Part shown: one piece after another, positions 41,660 to 52,407 of the stretch
Numbering within the stretch: position 1 is the stretch's first letter
Layout of the letters: every line of letters starts with the position of its first letter
From: Blattamonas nauphoetae
Taxonomy: Eukaryota; Preaxostyla; Oxymonadida
Direction: 5' to 3'
Assembly (NCBI GenBank): GCA_033064195.1
Contig: JARBJD010000168.1
Coordinates: 62,001-126,000 of the forward strand
Length of the DNA stretch: 64,000 nucleotides
Notes under the pieces: generated by a model
Seen by the model: the letters and a program-made list of their open reading frames with translations, nothing else
The model's database searches: none
What the model was told of the DNA's origin: nothing
Made by a program: the position numbers and the translations under genes

Positions 41660-43580
41660 GAAGAAACTGAACATGTGAAGCCGTTCAACAAATCCAATTA
41701 TATGTACAAGTCTATCCCAACATTCCAAAACGAAAACAATTTTCTCAAACGACCTGTCGACATACTCTTTCGTCCCTCGACCTACTCGTTGTTTGCTCAC
41801 ATTCTCTTCAACTCCAACGGATACACAAAAACCTGTTTCTTGCAGGACATAAATCTAGCCATCTTTCTCATTGTGACTGGAACACCTGGGATTGGGAAAT
41901 CTGCGATCCGAATGCCTCTCATCACTTTGACTATGAGTCTTGGGGCCAATGTATGTTCATTTTATTTCATTTCCAACTTTTTAGGAAGTGAAAACAGCGC
42001 GAAAAGGTGAACCATCGTACATCTTTGTGAATCAGAATCCGATCGACGATGAAACTACACAGATTCCTTGTGATTATGATGAACAATCGTGTGAAGACGG
42101 TCCATTAGACCCGATCGGAAAGGCATCGATCACAATCAACAGAAAGCACCGTCCATCGGTTCGCATTCCCAGAGATACATTCTTCTACACTTACGACGTG
42201 ATGATGTGTACCCCAAAATCGGAAAGCAAAATATACGATCCTGATCAAGTCTTTCAATCGCAAGAACTCATCGGAGAGCTGAAAGTTCCAAGCATCCATC
42301 ATTTCCCGCACTTCTTCAAACTGTTTATGAACGAAGACGATCAAATTGAGAATCGACTTCGAGGAACAACGTGGCACATTGTGGACGAGTATTTTCGCTC
42401 TTTTCTTCACATTTTGCTTCTTCTAACAGCTTTACTCTTCACAGATCCAAAGTCAATCAACGTGAGCATGTTGTTCTCCTGACGTCACCCAACAAGAAAA
42501 GATGGGAAAAGATAACAAAACACAAAGAGGTCGAGGCCCCGATTATGATGAACAATGTGCCGACCCTCTTATTTCCGGAGATGATTCACATTTTCAATGC
42601 AATTCCGTGTCCCTTTGGATTCAGAGCGACCCCAGCTTCGATGATTTGCATCGAGTCCTGAGTCGCATGTTGTGTGAACCAGTTCAATGGATCAAATTGT
42701 GGAGAAGACGGGTGGATGCTACGATACCCACAATTCAGGACGCGTGTAGCGAACACATCCCGTGGAATCATTCCTTGTTTGCGGATCGAATTCTGTGCTC
42801 TCTTCATCACAATTTGATCCGCTGAACTGGTTCACACAGCATGCGACTCAGGACGCATCCCAAATCATGCAAACTCGGACAGCCGAAGACCCAAAAGACC
42901 ATTCAGAAGGTTATTTGAGTGCTGTTGAGGAAGGCCTCACATTGACCCAATTGAGACCGATTGAACCAACTGGACAACACACACGCCGCCGGGCACCTGT
43001 TTCGTTCCCAAAAACGAACATCAGCCTTTGTGAAATGACGAATTATTCGTGGAATATTCAGACGATTACCGTTCCAAAAATCGCATCGTTCAACAAGCAT
43101 GCGGGTGAGGCGTACGACCCACAGTGGGGTTTCCTCTTCCAGCATTGTGTCGACAAAGAAGCTCTGACGTGTTTTTCGCATCCGAGCAATGCGGATGAAA
43201 TGTCGGACGCAGACGAAGACTTCGTGAGTGGAGGACGTCGTGCGCATTGAGCTCGACTGCAGGTCGTCACCAGTCACCTCGTCCCGAATCATGTGCCGAA
43301 CGGAGCGTTAGATTCGATGGTTGTGATGTTCAGGTTGTTGAAAGAGTCAGATGAGCTGCATTCGCTCGGCATCGTCTTCCTCAAAGGGACGGCAGACTCG
43401 AAACCCAACATCTCTGACGAAAGTGTGCGACTGATGAAAAAATGGTGTTTCGTCCTGAAAACACTGTACAACTTGAAGCGAGTGCAGATCTTTCAGTCAT
43501 TCCTCGTCGTCGCAGATTCAAATGGGCGTTCCTCCTTCCAACCTCAAACCATCCGAAAACTGAGATCGACAGGCATCTGA
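41660..43580 (+). pseudogene. Crinkler/RHS-type P-loop NTPase gene, looks rearranged
   Basis: A Walker A motif (GTPGIGKS) near 41880 and the segment HVVLLTSPNKKRW near 42465-42500 are what I recall for the NTPase of Crinkler and retrotransposon-hot-spot (RHS) proteins. A 34-nt intron (GTATGTTC to TTTTTAG, about 41951-41984) joins two exons in phase. The C-terminal part, to 43580, has the beta/alpha pattern of the family's nuclease-like region (VVMFRLLKESDELHSLGIVF). The gene contains an internal inverted duplication and appears broken, with perhaps two disruptions, so I treat it as a fossil of a family with effector-like members. Confidence 0.5.
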
Positions 43581-44010
43581 GTAGTCCCATCAAAATAGGT
43601 AAAACTGGGATCAATTGATGTCAGTGCCTAAATTTGGACTGAGATCAAATTTCAACTCTTTTCCTTTGAGATTTTCTCATTATCACTTCATTAATCATGT
43701 TCAATTCACTTCTTGTTTTCACATAATGCTCTTCAATATTTCAGACAGCTCTTATTTCCCAAAAACACGCACGATCACAATCACCAACACTTCTTTTTTC
43801 GATGTATTCCCTTCATTGACTTTTGTCAGTGAGAAAAAACCATCAAAGAAGACATAATAACGCATTATCGACTTGTTTTAATAATTATTGTTGTAGAACA
43901 AACTGAAACAGCAGCACCCAAAGTTTGCATTTTCATGATCTATGAAGTGACCATTTTCCTTTTTACTTTTTTTTCCATTCAAATATCATATATAAGAAGA
44001 CTTTTTTGAA
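43581..44010. other. AT-rich intergenic stretch
   Basis: Contains no supported gene. A TATATAAG box at 43989-43996 lies 15 bases before the ATG of the next gene and may be its core promoter, or chance in AT-rich sequence. Confidence 0.35.
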
Positions 44011-46557
44011 ATGAAAGAAACGAAATGGTATTGTAGGTATTTAGTGGGATCAGATCCGACTGGGATCACTGGGATCAAATCAGAAGCCTGGAGATCGTTC
44101 ATCCCTCAGCAGAACATGTGGGTTTCACAGTTCGAAACAAAAGAAGAAATTGAAGTTGGGAACGTCAGACTTCCTGCGATGACAGCAAGCTCGGCTCCAA
44201 TCTTGGCTCGATTCGTTGATCTGGAAGTGAACCACAACCCACGCATGGTCCGCTGTGCCTTCTGTGGCTCTCTCGTCGCCGAGAACTTTCCCAACCATTA
44301 TTGTGAAGGAATGAGTGATCATAATCCCACTATTCCTCTGAACCTCGAGCTGCTTGATGCTCTGGATCGTTCAAACAAAACGGGACCTGAGTCAGTGGAA
44401 GAACACATTCGTATTGAACAACATAATCGATTAAGGCTTTCTTTCACATCGAGAGAAATCGTGTTTGAGGAGACCGAACTCAGCAATGCGGAGATTCAAA
44501 AGAACCAGTCTCCGGAACCGAAAACTGTCACTATACAGATTGATTTCGTTTCAATTGAATCTCACATCCGTCACAAGAAAGTGAGCAGTGGATTGTGGCC
44601 AAGAATCCAATCTGTATCCCATCAGAAAGATTGTGTTCAGGTCACTTGCACAAGTGAAATCCCTGGGACGCCAGATTTCTACCGATTGCCCTTCCCTTCA
44701 CAAGCATCAGAAGTGGAGGGAGCAGAATCAACACCAAATCAGTCTCGGTCTGAAACTGCACTGCGCGAACCGAGTCGTGACGTTCGTCGTTGTACCTCAA
44801 CTCATCAGTCGTCGGAATCTCCAAATGATCCTTCAAACATCGTCGAAGCTCATTGTCTGTGGAGTGGAGGTTGCAAATTGGGATATGAGAACGACGGCAA
44901 CTGGAAATACAGACCAATCAAACTTGCGGGACAGCCTTTCCAATCACTGGAGTTTGATGTGCCAAGTGTTGATATCACAGACCCCAAACACACAGCACAA
45001 TACATGCTTCCTGCTGTCGCAAATCCCGGATTGGACCACATCACTGTTCGTTCGGAGAAGGGGACAGATTACTTCCAAAAAAAGCGGATCAAATACGAGT
45101 CGTTTTGGCAATCGCTGAATCGCAAGAAACCTATCGACGGTATGGCCAGCAGACTCAAGAAAGATCCCGACAAACTGATCACAATGATCCAACGCTGTGG
45201 AAACTTGACAGAGAAATGCCAACTGGAATATGTTTTAGCGAAGGGGTTCCTTTTGCAGTCACGACTCTCTCTCCAGTCTGGAGATCTCGAAACTGCGATG
45301 TCATTTTTTGGTCAGTCGAAGGAACACATGGAGCTGAATGACACGGCTGAAGTTGAGTGTGAATTGATGGAAAGGATGGAAGATTGTGAGAACGAGGTCA
45401 TGAGATCACACCCGGCATGTCTTGAAGCGAAAGAACTGCTTTTGCGATCGCGACAGTCACTCCAGTCAGGAGATCTCCAAGATGCGATCTTCTTGATTGA
45501 ACAGTCAAAGCAGCACATGGAGATGAATGACACAACTGAGGTGAAAAGTGAATCGGAAAGAGTTGTGGAGGATGCTCTGAACTGCTTCAGGATGGATTGG
45601 AGACAGTGGATTCCGGAAAAGCCAAGTCTGCCGATACTGCTGAGTCCGTCTTTTGACATACTCCACAGCCATCTCCAGCAGGTTGAAGAGCACGTGGCGA
45701 CGTTGGGATCGCATCTGGAGAGGTCTGAAGTGGAGGTTCCCATGACAGATGAATCGCGACAGAGAATGGCAGAAAATCCGATTCTGCAAGCGCTGAAGGA
45801 AGGGTTGAATTTGCAGCTGCTAATCGCGTGGAGGACGGGCAGTCGGGATGAGGTCATCTTCTTTCAAAATGAACTGAGTGATCTGAGCAGGTTTGATGGA
45901 AGCGTGGATCAGCAAATGATGCCCACGCTGTTCAAGTCCGAAGAGGAGCAGATTGAGGAGCTGGAAATTGGTGTTGTGACGAAAGCGATTGAGAACATCC
46001 TCAACACCACACGCACTCGCTGTGGCCAATGGCGTGTTCTTCTCAGAGAACACCAACAAGCTCTCAGCTCAGCGCCTCAACTCCCAGACTACCTCGAACG
46101 AACCAGAAGTGCGAGCGAAATGAAGATGATGAGATGGAGGAATGCTTCAGTATTCAGTGTTCTTCCAATTGATCCGAGTGTGCCACTTGAGATTCGCATG
46201 AAAGTTCAGCTCGACATCAACGGGATTTCAGGGATCGTTGCTGCATGCCACCGGACACTGCAGAGCACACACAACAACGAAATGATCAACGATTTGTATG
46301 AGATGATTGTCGATCTGAGCCGTTTTGTGACAACGACTTCCCATTTCGATGCGAATCTGGGGAACGTCGAGATCGAATTATCTAATGTCATGATGATTGA
46401 TCGTCCGGAGGAAGAAACTAATCTTCCTGAAGGACCAGGCACCGTCATCAATGAGGCTCTCTTCGGGAAGCGGAAGAGGGGATACCCGACTGACTTGGGA
46501 CCGTACGACATTCCCCCCAAAGCCGAGATGAGAAAGCCGGTATCTCATCTTCCGTAG
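44011..46557 (+). CDS. Orphan 848-residue protein with zinc-knuckle-like motif and internal repeats
   Basis: One uninterrupted exon from ATG 44011 to TAG. Near residue 80, CAFCGSLVAENFPNHYC could bind one zinc ion (C-x2-C-x10-H-x-C). The centre holds two diverged copies of a roughly 60-residue helical unit (LLQSRLSLQSGDLETAMSFF and LLRSRQSLQSGDLQDAIFLI, about residues 410-520), each followed by HMELNDT or HMEMNDT and suggestive of TPR-like helices. The rest is helical and acidic, ending KRKRGYPTDLGPYDIPPKA, where KRKR could be a nuclear signal. The lack of introns is unusual among its neighbours. I recognise no family. Next to transposon debris on its right, it could be part of a mobile element. 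Confidence 0.6.
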   Translation: MKETKWYCRYLVGSDPTGITGIKSEAWRSFIPQQNMWVSQFETKEEIEVGNVRLPAMTASSAPILARFVDLEVNHNPRMVRCAFCGSLVAENFPNHYCEGMSDHNPTIPLNLELLDALDRSNKTGPESVEEHIRIEQHNRLRLSFTSREIVFEETELSNAEIQKNQSPEPKTVTIQIDFVSIESHIRHKKVSSGLWPRIQSVSHQKDCVQVTCTSEIPGTPDFYRLPFPSQASEVEGAESTPNQSRSETALREPSRDVRRCTSTHQSSESPNDPSNIVEAHCLWSGGCKLGYENDGNWKYRPIKLAGQPFQSLEFDVPSVDITDPKHTAQYMLPAVANPGLDHITVRSEKGTDYFQKKRIKYESFWQSLNRKKPIDGMASRLKKDPDKLITMIQRCGNLTEKCQLEYVLAKGFLLQSRLSLQSGDLETAMSFFGQSKEHMELNDTAEVECELMERMEDCENEVMRSHPACLEAKELLLRSRQSLQSGDLQDAIFLIEQSKQHMEMNDTTEVKSESERVVEDALNCFRMDWRQWIPEKPSLPILLSPSFDILHSHLQQVEEHVATLGSHLERSEVEVPMTDESRQRMAENPILQALKEGLNLQLLIAWRTGSRDEVIFFQNELSDLSRFDGSVDQQMMPTLFKSEEEQIEELEIGVVTKAIENILNTTRTRCGQWRVLLREHQQALSSAPQLPDYLERTRSASEMKMMRWRNASVFSVLPIDPSVPLEIRMKVQLDINGISGIVAACHRTLQSTHNNEMINDLYEMIVDLSRFVTTTSHFDANLGNVEIELSNVMMIDRPEEETNLPEGPGTVINEALFGKRKRGYPTDLGPYDIPPKAEMRKPVSHLP

Positions 46558-46981
46558 CTTCAAGGTGTGTGATGTGGTTGGCAATGGGAACAGTCCAATT
46601 GAGTGCCATTTTCTGAAAGAAGACAGGGTCACACTTGGGGTGGCCAAATCGGTGAAACAATCCACAAACAATAATCAAAGTCACTTCACACACATTTCTT
46701 TCTCTCTCATTTTTAGAAAACAGTGGATTGAAGTGGGTAATTGGGTGAAATCCACCGGGTGTTTCCTAGAATCTGCCAAAGGGTCAGATCATAGATAATT
46801 CCTTTTAGTCTCCAATCTCCTCTTGTACAGGAAGAAATTGTAACAAATTTTCATGAAAAAGTAACACAAATTGCTGGGGGCGTCATTGAAGGTCTTCTCA
46901 TGCACAACATTTTGAAGAAGAAAGAGTTCTGATTGCTGAAACAACTGCTAAAAGATGAGCTTTTTAGTGTGCATTTGACAA
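46558..46981. other. Intergenic before the transposase-like gene
   Basis: AT-rich, with no convincing coding stretch or terminal repeat. If the gene to the right is a transposon, its left end should lie here, but I could not find a matching inverted repeat. Confidence 0.3.
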
Positions 46982-48562
46982 TTGTCATATATTGGTTTAG
47001 AGGAAATTTCTATTTCTGATGTCCTTCAAGAGCTTGGGAAAGCCTATAATGTCATGGAAAAGCATGATCAAGTGCTTCTGCTCGTTGCGCTCTCCCAATT
47101 CCACAAACTTGAAGAGTTGAACGGTGCCTGTTGGGGAATCAAGGAGAAACAACTAAATTATGCCAAAAAATTGTTACACAGAGAAAATCCATACCGGACA
47201 ACAATTCATCCTATTCCTCCATTGCGTGGTGTTATTGGGCCAGAAACGAAACTATGTTTGTTTTCTTGGTTACAGGAGAACGCAGAGTTTTCAAGCAAAG
47301 CCCAGTCCCTCCAGCCCCGTCCAATCCTCAATGAATCGAAGGATCGTCCAATTCCAGAAAATTATCCGAACCATAGTAAAAAAGTCAAGACATTTCACCC
47401 CAAATATGTTCAGACGTACTGTTTCGAACCGCGAATGTACCTTGGATCAAGAGAAGAAAAAAGAAGAAATTCAATGATGAAAATCCAACACACTACCTCG
47501 CAAAAACAACTTTTCGAACACTCACACGGCAAGTCAAAAAGGCGAAAGGGAGGACAGACGACTGCCCAAAGTGCGACCGACTACGGCATCTGCTTCTGCC
47601 GTCGATTCAAGATCAGCCTCGATCTGAAAGTGAAAACAGGGAATTCATTTCGGAAATAGAAATTCTAAAGTGGCACAAAGAACATGCTTCCACACAACGA
47701 GAATTACTCAAGAATTAGACAACAGACTTGACTCCAGACTCTCTTCTCCTGATTTATGATTGTAAAGAGAACTGGAAACTTGGAATGCAAAAAAACCAAA
47801 CCCAAAAGGAATACTTTCAGCATCAACAAGTCACTCCTCTTGGAGTGACAATCTATTCGTTCTGGTATGGGTCGATCAAACCACAATATTTTCATTTTGT
47901 CTCCGAACTGCTCAACAATGATACATTCTTCGTCCTGAAATGCTTGGAAGAACTCGCTACAACTGATCTCATCAAAAACTCAAAGGAAATACGGATCTTT
48001 TCCAATTGCGGTCCGCATTTTCGCAATCAGGCAATCCTCTTCTCATATCTTCACAGCCACTCTTCGTTGTTTGCCAATAAATATGTCTGGGTCTCATTAT
48101 TCATCGAGCTTCACGGAAAATCAATCTGTGATGCCACCTTCGAAATCTTGGCCCAATGAACGAGAGACAATATCCGCGCGCAAACCATCGCCAACGTCGA
48201 TCAAATGATTATGTTCTTTCAAGATCAGAAAGCAAATGGACACCTCTCCCCTCTTGATCTCTTGATTAAGATTGTTGGACCTCTGACAGAGACGACATTC
48301 AGACTCAAAATCACCGGGATTCATTATTATCTCACATTCAAAAAATAGGGTCCTGTAGATTCGCTACTGGATATCCTGGTCTGTCTGCACATATATGGGA
48401 CACAATTCCAAACAATTTCGAAGCATTCCATTCAAAAGCAACGACAAAACAATCTCCACAAATAACTCCCCCCATGAAGTACAAACTGGGTTTCGAGCAA
48501 GAACTCTTATTCTTGCTCGTCAAAAAAACACAAAAACCTGTTGTGTAGGAGGAGATGATAGT
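46982..48562 (+). pseudogene. RNase H-type transposase-like gene, interrupted
   Basis: Two main frames. The first (46982-47659) is basic and unrecognised. The second (47728-48159) has a transposase-like order of motifs: LLIYDCKENWKLGMQ, FSNCGPHFRNQAI (a degenerate DG-x-x-x-Q-F-x-N motif with Asn for Asp) and ELHGKSICDATF. From recall, this HGK-x-x-D signature marks a family of eukaryotic transposase-like proteins. Later pieces read TFRLKITGIHYYLTF and GYPGLSAHIWDTIP. There are in-frame stops and frame changes, so this copy is decayed. The open frame GGDDS at 48548-48562 continues without a stop for 39 more codons after the second copy of GATGATAGT at 56675, ending SDDEFD and TAG. The 8.1 kb element therefore landed in this gene's acidic tail. 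Confidence 0.5.
48554..48562. repeat. Target-site duplication, left copy
   Basis: GATGATAGT, directly repeated at 56667-56675, the bases immediately outside the two element ends. Nine bases is the length typical of Mutator-like insertions. Confidence 0.85.
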
Positions 48563-48579
48563 GGCTGCCTCAATTTGAA

Positions 48580-48694
48580 GTTGGTTTTCTCGAGTGCAGT
48601 TGGTTTTCTGAACTGCAGTTGGTTTTCTGAACGACCGTTGGTTTTCTGAACGACCGTTGGAAATCTGAACGACCGTTGGAAATCTGCAAAAAAA
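48580..48694 (+). repeat. Six 19-bp iterons in left arm
   Basis: Units begin GTTGGTTTTCT or GTTGGAAATCT and end CGAGTGCA, GAACTGCA or GAACGACC. Starts at 48580, 48599, 48618, 48637, 48656 and 48675 (the last is 20 bp). The right arm has five. Subterminal iterons like these often bind transposase. Confidence 0.85.
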
Positions 48695-48744
48695 GTTGGT
48701 TTTTTTAAACCTTATCGGTGTGGATGTTTGATCAAAAAAAAATT

Positions 48745-48816
48745 GTACAAATGGACGAGTTGGTAGATACAAAGACTTCCACTGTTGGGTCCCAGGTTCG
48801 AATCCCGGGATCTCCA
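48745..48816 (+). ncRNA. tRNA-like Pol III unit in left arm
   Basis: Box A-like TGGACGAGTTGG (48752-48763) includes the canonical D-loop AGTTGGTAGA, and a perfect box B, GGTTCGAATCC (48795-48805), lies 43 bases downstream, the tRNA spacing. The T-stem pairs except for one A-C mismatch. A run of six T (48819-48824) directly after the unit would terminate Pol III. The acceptor stem does not pair (GTACAAA against GATCTCC) and the D and anticodon stems are weak; the loop position would read TCC. It is probably not a working tRNA but a tRNA-derived promoter or small RNA. Confidence 0.65.
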
Positions 48817-49059
48817 ACTTTTTTCTTAACAGGATTTTTCTGACGTGATCATTCATATTTTTGTGAAATTATTGCAGTATTCATGATCGGATGAGTAATG
48901 TTCGACAATTGGATTGAATTGGCCTTTTTTTGAATCGGATCATCCCACTTTCTCTTTAACTCTCCTCTCTCTGGTGTATACCGCCCTTTCAACAGGATAT
49001 ATTCTGTACCAACAATCACAAAAATGAATCATGAGATGATACAATGAAACAGAGCAAGA

Positions 49060-50458
49060 ATGGAGTTGTGCAAATCGACGCGATTATCTTTCACCGAAAC
49101 AGGTGCCATTTCAGTAATCCCTGTCCCAAAACCAACAGAGTCCCAAGGATATTCCTCCATTTCAGCCAACTGCAATCTCACACCGCCTCCCCTTCCTTCT
49201 CAACCATACGTTAACCGTCAGATCCACGACTGGCATCGAGAGAACGCAACACCAGCAAACAAAGCGGAGACAAGGCAACTGGCTAACCACGTGTGCACCT
49301 CACTTTGTCTTCCAGCAGGGGCATATCAAGAAGAGACCGAAGGGAATGAATCCGATCTTTTCCACTCCCTCTTCTCGTACAGACCCAGCTCCCTTCCCAC
49401 ACAGAATCTCTTTTAATCGCATCTTTCCCAACCGGACACGAGAGATTTGCCGCAACCATTCTTCACAGTCAACCTGTCTCGAATCACCAACATCTCTGAT
49501 GCATCTCCAGTCTTTCTCTCACTTGTGACACTTGTGAAAGAAGGAGCCGTCTTTGGAAAGTCTGAAACCCGAAAGGCCTGCCGATTGCTGGACAAACTTG
49601 CACCTGGGCCCAAGAAACTGTTCACTTGCGGCGAGATTCTGTTTGACCTCGTCCCATCACCGAATCGAACCTGTCGACTGTTCGCAGAAGCAATGGTCTC
49701 CCTTTTATCCTGTAGCAATGAAACAATATCATTTTCAGCACTTTCATTTCTGGATACAACACTAGAAATGGCCGACACTCGTGACCGACTCAAACTTGTG
49801 GAAGCCGAATTCTTCTGACTCCTCCGCTTTCATTCTGCGAGCAAGAGAATCATCTGAAGCCTCAACACATAATTCTTCTCGTGAGAATCATTGTTCGCTG
49901 TCTCTCTCAACTCGGCGACTCCATCTATTTTAGGGACTTTTCTGTGATTCCAGAACAACTTCAGTTCTTCCACATCATCTTTTCGGATCTCCTTGTTCCA
50001 CTTGAGGGTTTTCTGAGATTCATCTGTCGTCACTACTCCATATTCGACATCCACAATCCGACATCCAGCATTATGACTCTGCTTCTGGAGCCAATGCGAT
50101 GCGCTCTTTCTACGAAGAAATTCACTCTTTCATGCTGCCCCCCCTCTCTGTCGCCATCATAAATTGCTTCATTCACTTCACCACCGTTGAAATGATCGAT
50201 CAAGGCCTGTCGTACCTGAGATGGACTCTGTTGATGTGGAAGGACGCAAAACCCGAAGTGCAAAGGAGAAGCAAGGACATCATGGCCAGCTTGCGAGAGG
50301 AAGGTCTTGATGACTCTTTGGAGTTGGAAACAACATTCTCCTTTTTGCACACGAAACCACAGCGAATTTATTTCGGATCACTCGATGTGATGACATGGTT
50401 GGGTATGAATACACTGACAACTCAAATGCTCATTTTGGGGTCTCCACTGGCACAATAA
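49060..50458 (+). pseudogene. ARM/HEAT family gene fragments (element cargo)
   Basis: Three open blocks in different frames. 49447-49818 has RKACRLLDKLAPGPKKL and the helix pair TCRLFAEAMVSLLSCS / ETISFSALSFLDTTLEMAD, ending RDRLKLVEAEF. 49881-50162 has GDSIYFRDFSVIPEQLQFF. 50099-50458 has LSYLRWTLLMWKDAKPEVQR, GLDDSLELETTFSF and RIYFGSLDVMTWLGMN. This order matches, from recall, an armadillo-like family that is very abundant in Blattamonas, in which short helices score gene-copy-specific sequence. Frame changes between blocks point to a decayed copy, though a short intron could explain one of them. Function of the family is unknown. Confidence 0.55.
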
Positions 50459-51200
50459 CGAATCGACACTGAATCGCACTCGATTTGAAGAAAACTTAGT
50501 CCCTGACTGCCCCCACTATTTTCTCAACAGATGAGACAAAACCAAAAGAAACCCATTTCTTGCAAAGAACGCCGAACGAGGTCTCATCGAACAGCAGATG
50601 GTTGTTAATGTGAACTTGTAGAAAGATCCGTGCAGACAGGAACAACTCGATCTGGAACAACAATTTGTTCTTCCGTGAACATATTTTGCGACGCAGCTGA
50701 AGTTTGAAGCGGAGATCAAGAATGCTGAAGCCATCCAATTCTCGTCATTCTCTGCTGCCATCCCCAGATTGGTTGGACGGTTGAAACGCACTCGATTCAA
50801 ATGATAAGGATTTCATTGTTTGCCGGAACCAGATAGTAAGTCATCCCCAACTCCTGTGCTGCACAAATCCAGTTTGTTTTTGAACACTTCACCAACCAAT
50901 ATTTCGGAAACAAGACAATATCACGTCTTCAATTCATTCAGTGCATGTCACAAGCAATCAAGAAAACAAAATATTCGCGAAAATAGGCTCAGAAACTGGT
51001 AAAGAATGGGTAAAACGATAATAGCCTCAGATCCCCTCCCCCGAATCTCTATCGTCTCATGTACAGGCAAGAAAGGGCAGGACGCACAGAGAAAGACACT
51101 GCCAGAACAGAAAGCTACAGCGAGATTCAGCGCAGAACAGGACAGCCAAATGATGACGAGCTTCGAAGCAGAACAGAACGCGGAGGAAGAAAGAGGATGG
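50459..51200. other. Element interior, unassigned
   Basis: A plus-strand piece near 50690-50800 reads AEIKNAEAIQFSSFSAAIPR followed by LVGRLKRTRF. It may belong to another captured gene. No complete gene is visible. Confidence 0.25.
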
Positions 51201-52407
51201 GACACGAACCAAAAGAAAGGGAACGGACCACGACGGCAGATCCACCCAATCCGATCGGAGAAACAATCAGAAATGGCGCTTCTGCCTCGCAGCCACAGCC
51301 TTCCCCTTCGCGACGGATGTTGTCGGTGTTATCTTCTTCACACTCGCAGAATGCACACTTTCGTGTTATGGGGAAGAGGGGGAGGGTGTGGGAGGGGTTG
51401 TGGGGAGCGAGACCAACTTTGGGGCTGGCTTCGAGTGTTGCGGCGAGCGCATCCCATTCCCGCGCGAGAACCGGTGCATCGTCACAAGAACAGGACTCGG
51501 TGGCTCGTTCAAGTTCGCGTGGTCCTTCGGAGGCGAAAGGGGTTTGTGAGTGTGGGCGACGAGGGGCGAGAGCGGTCTGTGTTGCTGTCCGCTGCCGACG
51601 GAGGGGTGTGCGGTGTGGGCGAGAAGAGCGGCAGGAAGTGCTGGTCTGTGTACAATGAGAGCGGGGTGGGGTTCAGTTCAATCACCGACTCGCTTTCTTC
51701 GTTCGTCGCGCACGTCGGCGAATCAACACGCGACGAGGAGGCCAGCGAATCCAGTGACGCTGCGGACGAGACTTGTGAGAGTGTGGGCGGCCGGGCATGC
51801 CGTTCGGGAGTGGTGCCCGGCCGATCCTTGCCGTCGGAGGGCGTTTTGTTCGATTGTCCGAAGAGCTGACAGTTTCGGTTTCCAGCTTCCATCAATTCCA
51901 GAATCGTCGCATGCCCCAACAATTGTGCGGGCACATTCTGAACATTAATCTGCGGCACGTCCAATCCGAGTGGAGTGTAGGTTCGGCAAGCGCTGGTCAG
52001 CGGCGGGCGACACGCGAAAGAAGCGGGCTCGTTTTCGCCAACTTCAGCGGCATTCGGTGTCTCCTCGCATCGCCGGACTGCAGAATCGATCCCGCTGGCT
52101 CCGTCCCACTTGTCGGTTCACTCGTCTGCGGTCGTTTCGTCGACGAGCTCGATTTCGGTTTCACGACACACGGCGCCAGTGAGCAGGGGAACTTCACTTT
52201 CGGAGCAGTACGCACACTCGGCGCAGACTGAGCCAGTCGCACTGCCTGGTTGAACGACGTGTTGTGCAGAGTGAACGATTCCTGCAAAAGACGAGGCGTT
52301 TGCACAAGACGATTAATCACTCCAGCATGCTTCCTCAACCCCGAAACGAACGATCCCTTCATCCGAGTCCGCCGGCTCAGCGACGTCACTTCCATCGCAA
52401 GCTCCAC
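51200..52407. other. GC-rich block with overlapping open frames (element cargo)
   Basis: This block is clearly richer in G and C than the flanking sequence and keeps long open frames on both strands (plus 51006-51869, minus 51509-51964 and 51997-52407), as GC-rich DNA tends to. The minus frame continues downstream from the DUSP-like exon and is Ser/Pro/Thr-rich (PTPLSLYTDQHFLPLFSP). It could be that gene's low-complexity tail. I cannot decide which strand is coding. Confidence 0.35.

Larger units (their letters stand above)
48563..49002 (+). repeat. Terminal inverted repeat, left arm
   Basis: 440 bp. It starts GGCTGCCTCAATTT, then six units of a 19-bp iteron (48580-48694), a tRNA-like Pol III unit, and a unique stretch ending AACAGGATATAT. 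The right arm is the same apart from the outermost bases, one missing iteron and rare substitutions. Confidence 0.9.

Noticed and set aside
48745-48816. A functional tRNA gene with a TCC anticodon
   Set aside because: Acceptor halves do not pair, D and anticodon stems are poor. Only the promoter boxes, D-loop and T-arm look tRNA-like.
48338-48856. Open frames on the strand opposite the arm units (minus here, and plus 56392-56664) giving peptides with LEIPGFEPGTQQW
   Set aside because: This is the translation of the reverse strand of a tRNA-like unit (the box B region gives PGFEPG). Both lie in the inverted arms, so the shared peptide reflects the repeat, not a gene.
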